From: Photobacterium sp. CCB-ST2H9
GTDB lineage: Bacteria > Pseudomonadota > Gammaproteobacteria > Enterobacterales > Vibrionaceae
Direction of reading: 5' to 3'
DNA length: 64,000 bases
Assembly (NCBI RefSeq): GCF_023151555.2
Contig: NZ_CP100425.1
Coordinates: forward strand, 2,976,001-3,040,000
The notes under the pieces are model-generated. The model had not been told where the DNA came from. It ran no database searches and was given only the letters and a program-made list of their open reading frames with translations. This document shows positions 25,850 to 36,654 of this stretch, in pieces (the stretch's first letter is position 1; the number at the start of each line of letters is the position of its first letter). Made by a program: the position numbers and the translations under genes.

Positions 25850-26920
25850 CTACAGCTTCCGCTTCAGCAGATACAGCGTGATGAAGAGGAACACCAGACT
25901 CGGTCCCAAAGCACCGATCACCGGGTGTAAGCGATACACCATACTGAGTGGCCCGAAGACCTCATTCGAAATGTAGAAAGCAAAGCCGAAGATCACCCCG
26001 GACAACACCCGTGCCCCCATGGTGACGGAGCGCAACGGACCAAATACGAAGGACAAAGCCAGCAGCATCATCACGGCAATGGAAAACGGCTGCAGGGCTT
26101 TGCGCCAGAAAGCCAGTTCATACCGGGATGCATCCTGCTTGGTATCTTTCAGATACTGTACATACTCATACACACCGGAAAGTGCCAGTTCTTCGGGCTT
26201 CACCGTCACCACAGCCAGCTTGTCCGGCGTCAGACTGGTCTGCCATAGCTGGGTGTCATACTTGGTATTTTCCTGCTTCGCTTCCCCGATATGTGTGACC
26301 GTCACATCTTTCAGTTCCCAGCCTTTCCCTTCAACAAAAGAGGCCGAACGGGCAAACAGGTTCTCTTTCAGCACATCTTTTTCATCAAATTCCCAGATGT
26401 TGACAGCGTTCAGATTGCTTTTTTCATGGATCCGGCCAATGTAGATAAAGTCATTATCATCCTTGGCCCAAACCCCGCGCTGTACTGAGAACACATTCCC
26501 GCCGGAGGTCCAGACAGCCCGTAGCTCACGCGCAGCTTTCTGAGCTTCCGGTGCACCCCACTGCCCCAGGATCATCACCAGCAGCATCAGCGGTACAGCC
26601 GTTTTCAGAACCGACATACCGATATCCAGCTTGGAAAAACCCGCTGCCTGCATGACCACCAGCTCCGAACTGGATGCCAGTGTTCCCAGACCAATCAGCG
26701 CGCCGAGCAGTACTGCCATCGGAAAAAACATCTCAATATCCCGCGGGATACTCAGCAGCACGAAGATCAGGGCTTTCCACAGATCGTAATTACCGTCGCC
26801 GACTTTACGCAGCTGCTCAACGTATTTGATGATGGCTGACAACCCCACCAGCGTCGACAAGGTCAGCGCGGAAGTGGCAATAATGGTCCGGCCAATGTAC
26901 CAGTCGAGTATCTTAAACAT
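25850..26920 (-). CDS. lptG: LPS export ABC transporter permease LptG
   Basis: This 356-residue inner-membrane permease, with LptF and the LptB ATPase, extracts lipopolysaccharide and sends it to LptC. It has six helices (three N-terminal, three C-terminal) around a periplasmic beta-jellyroll domain (about 130-270). MFKILDWYIGRTI is the family start; the ATG at 26920 overlaps the lptF stop by one base (TGATG), indicating translational coupling. Confidence 0.95.
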   Translation of the reverse strand: MFKILDWYIGRTIIATSALTLSTLVGLSAIIKYVEQLRKVGDGNYDLWKALIFVLLSIPRDIEMFFPMAVLLGALIGLGTLASSSELVVMQAAGFSKLDIGMSVLKTAVPLMLLVMILGQWGAPEAQKAARELRAVWTSGGNVFSVQRGVWAKDDNDFIYIGRIHEKSNLNAVNIWEFDEKDVLKENLFARSASFVEGKGWELKDVTVTHIGEAKQENTKYDTQLWQTSLTPDKLAVVTVKPEELALSGVYEYVQYLKDTKQDASRYELAFWRKALQPFSIAVMMLLALSFVFGPLRSVTMGARVLSGVIFGFAFYISNEVFGPLSMVYRLHPVIGALGPSLVFLFITLYLLKRKL

Positions 26921-28020
26921 CAGCCGCGTCTCCGGAATTTTTCTCTGAATTGTCGCATTGCTAAGGAATCCCAGCTGTTCAGTGCGACGGCGACCAGCAG
27001 CATCGCAATATTGATACTCCACAAACCAATCCCAACCGGCAGCCCGCCATCTTCAACAGCCGATTTGGCCGCACTGATCGCCAGGAAATAACACAGGTAA
27101 ATCAGCACTGCCGGCACCAGCTTGGCAAAACGTCCCTGACGCGGGTTCACGGCTGACAGCGGCACGACGACCATCGTCAGCAGCGGAATACAGAGCACCA
27201 GCGACATCCGCCACTGGAATTCTGCCTGTGCCGCCAGCTCCGGACGCTGCATCAGCTCCAGCGTTGGCAAGGCATCCCAGTCGCGATTCTTTTCTTTGAC
27301 AGCCCGCTGACCAATCACGGCCTGATAGTTATCAAATGAAGTAATGCTGTAATCCAGACGAGTCGGCAGCCCTTCATAACGGACGCCGTCCTGCAAATCC
27401 AGCACCTGACGACCGTCTTTCAGTTCACTCACCGTGCCGCTGTTGGCAAACATCACACTCGGACGGAGTGTATCGCTGGCAGTCGGCTGCGCCACAAATA
27501 CCCGGTGAAGCTTACCGCCCTTTTCGGTGATGTCATCGACGAAGACAACACCCCGGCCATCAGGTGCTCCCTGGAACTGTCCTTTTACCAGCAAATCCAG
27601 ACCGGAATCCGCTTCAACCTGCTCCATCACCTGGGTTTCTTTTTCGGCACTCCAGGGCGCCAGCCACAGGGCATTAAACGCGGCGATCGACCCCGTGATG
27701 ATTGCCAGCCACAAGGCGGCCCGGATCAGAAAAGTATTTCCGATCCCTGTGGCATTCATCACAGTTATTTCACTTTCCGCATATAATCGCCCAAATGTGA
27801 GCAAGATCCCGATATACAGGCTCAATGGCAGCATCAACATCGCCATTGAGGGCATGTATAAGCCCATCAGGGTCAGCACCAGGTCGCCGGGAATGGATCC
27901 TTCTGTCGCATCAGCCAGGATGCGAATAAACTTCTGACTAATAAAGATAAGAAACAGTACAAAAAGGACCGAAACCTGGCTCTTTATTGTCTCACGTGTC
28001 AAATAACGAACAATAATCAC
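26920..28020 (-). CDS. lptF: LPS export ABC transporter permease LptF
   Basis: This 366-residue partner of LptG has the same six-helix plus jellyroll plan and begins MIIVRYLTRETIKSQ, characteristic of LptF. The start codon is GTG (28020-28018). It is divergent from pepA across 193 nt, the conserved arrangement in gammaproteobacteria. This is an essential outer-membrane biogenesis function. Confidence 0.95.
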   Translation of the reverse strand: MIIVRYLTRETIKSQVSVLFVLFLIFISQKFIRILADATEGSIPGDLVLTLMGLYMPSMAMLMLPLSLYIGILLTFGRLYAESEITVMNATGIGNTFLIRAALWLAIITGSIAAFNALWLAPWSAEKETQVMEQVEADSGLDLLVKGQFQGAPDGRGVVFVDDITEKGGKLHRVFVAQPTASDTLRPSVMFANSGTVSELKDGRQVLDLQDGVRYEGLPTRLDYSITSFDNYQAVIGQRAVKEKNRDWDALPTLELMQRPELAAQAEFQWRMSLVLCIPLLTMVVVPLSAVNPRQGRFAKLVPAVLIYLCYFLAISAAKSAVEDGGLPVGIGLWSINIAMLLVAVALNSWDSLAMRQFREKFRRRG

Positions 28021-28213
28021 GCGTTATATACCCATAGAAAACTTGTTTTTTTGCTGGAATCACTATAATTTTCCGGTAAATCAGTTATTTTTTTATCTTT
28101 CGGCTAACTGTCTGCCTGCACTTTGATCTGAACCTGAATTCATGAGCCAACAACTAAGTGCGGCATTATCTAACATTTAGCCTTAATTGTCTTTATAGGA
28201 TGTAGGAGTACGC

Positions 28214-29722
28214 ATGGAGTTCAGTGTTAAAAGTGGTAGCCCCGAGAAACAGCGCAGCGCCTGTATCGTCGTTGGCGTTTTCGAACCACGCCGCCTCTCT
28301 CCGATTGCTGAACAACTGGATAAGATCAGTGAGGGCTACATCAGTTCTCTGCTGCGACGCGGCGATCTGGAAGGCAAGCCAGGCCAGATGTTGTTGCTGC
28401 ACCACGTCCCGAATGTGTTGTCCGAACGTGTCCTGCTGGTCGGCTGCGGTAAAGAACGTGAGCTGGATGAACGCCAGTATAAGCAAATCATCAAGAAAAC
28501 CATCAGTACCCTGAATGAAACCGGGTCGATGGAAGCGGTCTGCTTCCTGACGGAACTGCACGTCAAAGGCCGCGATACCTACTGGAAAGTCCGCCAGGCC
28601 GTTGAGACCACCAAAGACAGCCTGTACACCTTCAATCAGTTCAAGAGCACCAAGCCTGAAACCCGCCGTCCGCTGCGTAAACTGGTCTTTAATGTCCCGA
28701 CACGCCGTGAACTGTCGCTGGGTGAACGTGCCATCAACCATGGTCTGGCCGTTGCTTCCGGTGTTCGCGCGGCGAAAGATCTGGGCAACATGCCGCCAAA
28801 CGTGGCCAACCCGGCTTACCTGGCCTCTCAGGCCCGCCGTCTGGCCGATGATTTCGAAACGGTCAGCACCAAGATCATCGGTGAGCAGGAAATGAAAGAG
28901 CTGGGCATGACGTCCTATCTGGCCGTGGGTCAGGGCTCGAAGAATGAAGCCATGATGTCCGTGATCGAATATAAGGGTCACCCGGATCCGAGCGCCAAGC
29001 CAATTGTGCTGGTCGGTAAAGGACTGACTTTCGATTCAGGCGGTATCTCAATCAAACCGTCCGCCAACATGGACGAAATGAAATACGACATGTGTGGTGC
29101 AGCCTCCGTCTTCGGTGCGATGCGTTCCCTGGCTAAACTGAACCTGCCAATTAACGTGATCGGTGTCCTGGCCGGCTGTGAAAACATGCCAGGCGGTGGT
29201 GCCTACCGTCCGGGTGATATCCTGACCACCATGTCCGGCCAGACGGTTGAAGTGCTGAACACCGATGCCGAAGGTCGTCTGGTGCTGTGTGATGCGCTGA
29301 CTTATGTCGAGCGTTTCGAGCCGGAGTGTGTAGTCGATGTCGCGACTCTGACCGGTGCCTGTGTCGTTGCACTGGGCAATCACATCAGTGGTCTGCTTGC
29401 CAACCACAACCCGCTGGCACATGAGTTGATAAACGCTTCTGAGCAAGCTGGTGACCGTGCGTGGCGTCTGCCTATGACCGACGAGTACCAGGAGCAGCTG
29501 GCCAGCCCGTTTGCAGATATTGCCAACCTGGGCAGCCCGGGTGCAGGCACCATTACCGCAGGTTGCTTCCTGTCCCGTTTCACCAAGAAATACAACTGGG
29601 CCCACCTGGATATCGCAGGGACAGCCTGGACAGGCGGAAAAGACAAAGGGGCGACCGGTCGTCCGGTACCACTGCTGGTCCAGTTCCTGCTCAACCGAGC
29701 CGGACTGGAAAACCTCGATTAA
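28214..29722 (+). CDS. pepA: Leucyl aminopeptidase PepA (also DNA-binding XerA/CarP)
   Basis: This 502-residue M17 metallo-aminopeptidase has the signature NTDAEGRL at 349-356 and the upstream metal-binding segment [11 protein letters not shown]. In E. coli the protein also binds DNA in Xer recombination and represses carAB. It is divergent from lptF and upstream of holC-valS, as in most Vibrionaceae and Enterobacteria. A terminator follows 13 nt past the stop. Confidence 0.97.
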   Translation: MEFSVKSGSPEKQRSACIVVGVFEPRRLSPIAEQLDKISEGYISSLLRRGDLEGKPGQMLLLHHVPNVLSERVLLVGCGKERELDERQYKQIIKKTISTLNETGSMEAVCFLTELHVKGRDTYWKVRQAVETTKDSLYTFNQFKSTKPETRRPLRKLVFNVPTRRELSLGERAINHGLAVASGVRAAKDLGNMPPNVANPAYLASQARRLADDFETVSTKIIGEQEMKELGMTSYLAVGQGSKNEAMMSVIEYKGHPDPSAKPIVLVGKGLTFDSGGISIKPSANMDEMKYDMCGAASVFGAMRSLAKLNLPINVIGVLAGCENMPGGGAYRPGDILTTMSGQTVEVLNTDAEGRLVLCDALTYVERFEPECVVDVATLTGACVVALGNHISGLLANHNPLAHELINASEQAGDRAWRLPMTDEYQEQLASPFADIANLGSPGAGTITAGCFLSRFTKKYNWAHLDIAGTAWTGGKDKGATGRPVPLLVQFLLNRAGLENLD

Positions 29723-29735
29723 TCATCATCGACAG

Positions 29736-29758
29736 AGGGGCCAGCAGGCCCCTTTTTT
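29736..29758 (+). terminator. Terminator after pepA
   Basis: AGGGGCC (29736-29742) pairs with GGCCCCT (29747-29753) and is followed by TTTTT. The holC ATG lies only 14 nt downstream, so holC-valS must use its own promoter inside pepA or depend on read-through. Confidence 0.85.
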
Positions 29759-29771
29759 CGGATAGACGTTT

Positions 29772-30212
29772 ATGAGCCATGCTACCTTTTATATCATTGA
29801 TGACGCCGCCCCCGAGGCAAGGCTGAAACTGGCCTGTCAGCAGGCAGCATGGCGCTATCAGCAGGGACAGTCCATTTACTTGCTGGCTGAAAGCCGCCAG
29901 CAGGCGGAATGGCTGGATGAATACCTCTGGCAGCAAGACCCGGACAACTTTGTGCCCCATAACCTGATTGGGGAAGGCCCGCGTCAGGGGTCACCGGTCG
30001 AGATCGGCTGGCCCGGCATGCGACACAGTGGCCGGCGTGCAGTCCTGATCAATCTTGGTCAGGATGCACCAAATTTTGCCGTGACCTTTGCACAAGTGGT
30101 AGACTTCGTCCCTTGCGATGAAAAACTCAAGCAGCAGGCCCGCGAACGCTATAAAGTGTACCGCATGGCTGGCATTCAAATGCAGACATCTGCTGCGCCT
30201 GAGTCGCCCTAA
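29772..30212 (+). CDS. holC: DNA polymerase III subunit chi
   Basis: This 146-residue protein is the chi subunit of the clamp-loader complex, which contacts single-stranded DNA-binding protein. Characteristic blocks are [14 protein letters not shown] and [14 protein letters not shown]. It lies between pepA and valS with 27 nt to valS, the standard neighbourhood. Confidence 0.93.
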   Translation: MSHATFYIIDDAAPEARLKLACQQAAWRYQQGQSIYLLAESRQQAEWLDEYLWQQDPDNFVPHNLIGEGPRQGSPVEIGWPGMRHSGRRAVLINLGQDAPNFAVTFAQVVDFVPCDEKLKQQARERYKVYRMAGIQMQTSAAPESP

Positions 30213-30238
30213 TTCCACACAGATCCATCAAGAGCGCT

Positions 30239-33100
<2,862 letters not shown>

Positions 33101-33129
33101 GCAATTTCAGCTGAAATCAATACAAGAAG

Positions 33130-33154
33130 AAGAGGCCGGATGGCCTCTTTTTTT
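33130..33154. terminator. Terminator of valS, probably bidirectional
   Basis: AGAGGCC/GGCCTCT with a GGAT loop (33131-33148) is followed by a T run to 33154. On the other strand it can end the first lipoprotein gene, which stops at 33207. An identical stem-loop occurs in the second unit at 36603-36630. Confidence 0.85.
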
Positions 33155-33206
33155 ATCTGCATTTTCTGGCGTTCATACCAAGCCTATATTGATATCCAAC
33201 GCATCA

Positions 33207-36194
33207 TTAGTTCGCCGTACAGGTTTCGCCTGGCTTCACATCCACAAAAATCTCCACACTCAGTTGCTGTAAAGCCCTCATTTGCGAGCAAGGCACCTGA
33301 ACCGCGCCCTTTAAAACAACCTGTGACAAAAAGCGGTTAGTTTTCTTCAAGTCAATCAACGGACGGATATCTGTGCCCTTAAAGCCCTGTAAAGAAATAA
33401 TACTTACAGACTTGAATGACCTGAAAGCCGACAAATCGGTCACTTCCGTGTACGAAGCATCCACCGAAAATAATTCCTTCAAGGATGCGAGAGCCGATAA
33501 GTCTGAGACTTTCGTCCCTGAAAGATTCACCCGCTGCAGACGCGTTAATGTCGACAGTACGGAGATATCTGTCAGCGGATTACCCGAAATATCCAACTCA
33601 CGCAACCTGGGTTGATACGCCAGCTCAATCGATTCAAGCTGGGTGAGTCCTGAGTCAGTCACTCCCAGTGAAATTAGGTCAGTCTTTTCCTGCAAAAAGC
33701 TAAAATCAGTGATTTGTGTTTTCCCAAGAGCAATCTTATTTAACGCTTTCATTTGCAGGAAAATACGACCGTCCGTGAGGCCAGTGTCATTCAAATGAAT
33801 ACTGCTCAGCTTAGTGAGCTGAGGCAGTGCACTAAAATCGGTCAGCCATGGACTCTGTATTAAAGACAGTTCAGTCAGGTTTGTCAGATCTTTCAGCACC
33901 GCCAAATCGGTGAGTACCGTTTGCTGAAGCGCAAGACTTTTCAGTGTGTCCAATGGCACCAAGGGTGACACATCGGTAATCTGGTTTTGCGCCAGCACCC
34001 CGATGTGTCCCAGGTTGACAAATTGTGCCAAGCCATCGAACTGACTGATCCCCGCGTAATCCGGGCCACATTCAAGCCGGTATAAATCCCCGGTATTCTG
34101 AACTTTCGGAGAACGTTCCTCAACACAGCGACGCAGTTGTGAGTCGGTAATTTTATCGAACTCAACAGCAGGATAAGGCTGAGCCTGTAGCGTGATTTTC
34201 GCTGAACTGTGCAGGTCGTTTCGACTTACCGTGACCGCCAATGTGATACTTTGAGGTAAATTGTCCGCAATGTCCGGCAGACGAAATGATACTTGAGGAC
34301 TCAACCGATTATATAGCCTCACATATGGGCCATCGACCTGAGACCAGAAGTAGCTCACACCCGCCGTATCTTTTACATTGACGGTCGCCGAGGCCATTTG
34401 CCGCTCAAGGTCATCCTTTCCCGTCACCGAAACAATTTCAGGTGGAATTCTTCCGCTGAGTCCTTCATCCAACTTTGTGTCTTCTAGGGTAACGCCAAGT
34501 ACATTCAACGGTGAGCGGATAAAATCGAGCAGCCCTTGGTGCAGTGCTTTCAGCAAATTGACATCGTCTAACCGTCCATTATCCGATAAGTCTCTGGACG
34601 CCTGTTCCAGCCAGTCGGTTAAGCTCTGCGAATGGGTGTTCATCGCCACCATCATGGCTGCAACCGCCAAAGCATGCTCAGTTCTATCGCCTTTCTGTAA
34701 AATGCCAGACGGATCCAGTAAGTTGATTGGCGTATAGAGGACAAGACTGCTACGCAGACCAAACACAGACGCAATATCCTGATTCGCCTGCAGGACGTTC
34801 TCTTTTGTCAGCATGGCACCGAGCATTTTTGCCCGGCGTAAGGCTAATTCAGTCAACGGAGTGATATTCAATTTCGTATTTTTAGCCGCCGTATAAGTTG
34901 CGGCCTGCAAAGGCTGTACTAAGGTGACCGTCTGACCTGTCGCCTCACTCACATAAGTGCCGCTCGTCACTTCAGCAATCACAACGCCTTCATAAAAGTC
35001 ATGATTCTTGATGCGATAGCTACCGTCAGATGCTGTGATCGCTTCTCCGATCACCGTCCCATCAAGCTGTAGAACTGTCACGGTTGCACCCACTAACGGG
35101 CCTTTAAAAGCCACCCCTGAAATTACCGGGGCTGGAATCACATCAAAAATATAATACTGTTCAGATGCCAAACCTTCCGAATCTGTGACCGTCAATTTGA
35201 ACATCATGACAGTACTTGTCTCTGGGGCTGGTGTCTTGAACGAAATCGCAGCGGTTTCTGCCCCTTGAATTTGTACTTCAGGCCCTTTTACCTGCTGCCA
35301 CTGATAGCTCAATGCACCTTTATTATCCGTAATCTCAGGCGCGATTTGATGTTCCTGACCTTCTCTCAGGCTTGTTCGTGCCAGCCGTTCGATGACAGGT
35401 GGTGTATTCCGGTAAAACACCTTATCTTTCGATGTTTTTCCACGCTCCAGTCCAACCCGGTTCAGTGGAGAGTCGAGGAAATCATTGATGCCCTGATTCA
35501 GACGATTCAGCAATTGGGGGTCATCCAGTTTGCCATTGTCTGAAAAGTCCTGACGAAAATTGTTGACCAGTCTTCCTAAGCCGATACCTTCGGCCTGTGC
35601 AATTTTCGTCATTCCGGCAATGACCAGACCATAGTCAACATTGGCACCGGATTTTCCCTGATGTGCTGCATCAAGCAAATCAACCGGCGCCTCACCCACG
35701 ATATCAAGATCCAATGCCATTGATTCCGCGATATGGCGGTTTGCCCGTGCAACATTCTCAGCCGACATCCCCAGACTGACCTCACGCGCAGCCAACTCAG
35801 TCAGCAACGTCACGTTCATGACTGCTTCACTTTCAGACAGCGCTTTCACTGCGCTTAATGTTTCAGTGAGCGGCGTTAACTCGCCGGTTGCTTCGTCAAT
35901 GTAATTCCCCCCTACGGCGGCAATCCGGATCACACCCTGATAAGACATATCCAGTGAGAGCTTATAAAAACCATTCTCATCAGTAACGGTTTCCCCAAGG
36001 TAATTTCCAATTGCATCAAAAGCTTGAACCGTCGCATACGCGACTGGCCCTTTAAAAATCTGTCCCTGAATCTGAGTCGATGCGGTTACAGCAGGTTGCT
36101 TCTTCGATTGCCCGTCACCGCCATTACAGGCAGTCAGAGCAATCACAGACATAAATATCAATGCTTGTCTGATTTTTGAAAATGAGATCATCAT
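33207..36194 (-). CDS. Large lipoprotein with duplicated regulatory-like modules and C-terminal leucine-rich repeats (paralogue 1)
   Basis: This 995-residue protein has a lipoprotein signal with lipobox LTAC (Cys23) and Asn at +2, suggesting the outer membrane. Two related modules follow (about 40-270 and 375-600). Each starts with a carboxypeptidase-regulatory-like beta domain (QIFKGPV.. / VAFKGPL..), then a helical part containing the acidic loop DFSDNGKLDD or DLSDNGRLDD, which resembles an EF-hand/dockerin calcium loop. Each module is followed by an Ig/PKD-like domain. Residues about 700-960 are internalin-like leucine-rich repeats of about 22 residues, closed by a Cys-containing cap. The function is unknown; a surface adhesin or sensor is a guess. 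It is about 60-65 percent similar by eye to the next gene. Confidence 0.8.
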   Translation of the reverse strand: MMISFSKIRQALIFMSVIALTACNGGDGQSKKQPAVTASTQIQGQIFKGPVAYATVQAFDAIGNYLGETVTDENGFYKLSLDMSYQGVIRIAAVGGNYIDEATGELTPLTETLSAVKALSESEAVMNVTLLTELAAREVSLGMSAENVARANRHIAESMALDLDIVGEAPVDLLDAAHQGKSGANVDYGLVIAGMTKIAQAEGIGLGRLVNNFRQDFSDNGKLDDPQLLNRLNQGINDFLDSPLNRVGLERGKTSKDKVFYRNTPPVIERLARTSLREGQEHQIAPEITDNKGALSYQWQQVKGPEVQIQGAETAAISFKTPAPETSTVMMFKLTVTDSEGLASEQYYIFDVIPAPVISGVAFKGPLVGATVTVLQLDGTVIGEAITASDGSYRIKNHDFYEGVVIAEVTSGTYVSEATGQTVTLVQPLQAATYTAAKNTKLNITPLTELALRRAKMLGAMLTKENVLQANQDIASVFGLRSSLVLYTPINLLDPSGILQKGDRTEHALAVAAMMVAMNTHSQSLTDWLEQASRDLSDNGRLDDVNLLKALHQGLLDFIRSPLNVLGVTLEDTKLDEGLSGRIPPEIVSVTGKDDLERQMASATVNVKDTAGVSYFWSQVDGPYVRLYNRLSPQVSFRLPDIADNLPQSITLAVTVSRNDLHSSAKITLQAQPYPAVEFDKITDSQLRRCVEERSPKVQNTGDLYRLECGPDYAGISQFDGLAQFVNLGHIGVLAQNQITDVSPLVPLDTLKSLALQQTVLTDLAVLKDLTNLTELSLIQSPWLTDFSALPQLTKLSSIHLNDTGLTDGRIFLQMKALNKIALGKTQITDFSFLQEKTDLISLGVTDSGLTQLESIELAYQPRLRELDISGNPLTDISVLSTLTRLQRVNLSGTKVSDLSALASLKELFSVDASYTEVTDLSAFRSFKSVSIISLQGFKGTDIRPLIDLKKTNRFLSQVVLKGAVQVPCSQMRALQQLSVEIFVDVKPGETCTAN

Positions 36195-36475
36195 GATTTT
36201 CCATTAACTGAAATGATTGGATACAACGTCTGCGCCTGAAAGCAAAACAAAGCACATAAAAAACATCGTGCACATCATAATGAATCTGAGTGATTATGAA
36301 AATGATTACATATAAGTAAATTTACGATACGAAAGAATCATTGGAAATTTGAACTTGTTGCTTGATGATCAACTCTTTTCACTACACTTTATTGCAATGT
36401 TTCGAAGATGAATCCGCTTTGTAAGCAATAAAATCATTTCATAAAGGAGGCTGCGGGCCTTTCAAAATCGCAACA
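36195..36475 (-). promoter_or_regulatory. Upstream region of lipoprotein paralogue 1 with a 48-nt conserved island
   Basis: The region is homologous to 39640-39924 upstream of paralogue 2 but drifted, except that 36321-36368 is identical to 39770-39817 over 48 nt. On the minus strand this island contains TTCAAA-N18-TATCGT, a weak sigma-70-like pair, so it probably holds the promoter. A hairpin at 36449-36478 is the eroded copy of the terminator at 39898-39927. Confidence 0.55.
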
Positions 36476-36576
36476 GCCCCGGAAGCTGTGGTTCCCAAAA
36501 GCGCGAGAAGCTGACAGATTACAAAGAAACCCGGATCAAACATGAAGATCCAAAATCGACCATCGCGGCGCTGTAA
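36476..36576 (+). pseudogene. Truncated, frameshifted copy of the valS 3' end
   Basis: The segment aligns with valS 33000-33100: blocks CCCCGGAAGC, GAGAAGCTG, TACAAAGAAACC and ACCATCGCGGCGCTGTAA are kept. A 1-nt deletion near 36499 breaks the frame and several codons have changed. The stop codon and the downstream terminator remain. It has no start and cannot be expressed as a protein; it is a passenger of the tandem duplication. Confidence 0.88.
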
Positions 36577-36602
36577 GTGGTTTCAATTGAAATCAAGACA
36601 TG

Positions 36603-36630
36603 AAAAAGAGGCCGGATGGCCTCTTTTTTT
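36603..36630. terminator. Duplicated valS terminator, now ending lipoprotein paralogue 2
   Basis: AAAAAGAGGCC (36603-36613) pairs with GGCCTCTTTTT (36618-36628). The stem is intact although the adjacent valS fragment has decayed, consistent with selection for ending the minus-strand lipoprotein transcript that stops at 36655. Confidence 0.85.
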
Positions 36631-36654
36631 CAGTCATGTTTGGTCAGCACACGG

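Noticed and set aside
36449..36478. Active terminator between lipoprotein paralogue 1 and the valS remnant
   Set aside because: Only the outer 5-bp stem of the parental hairpin remains, and no gene needs it on that strand.
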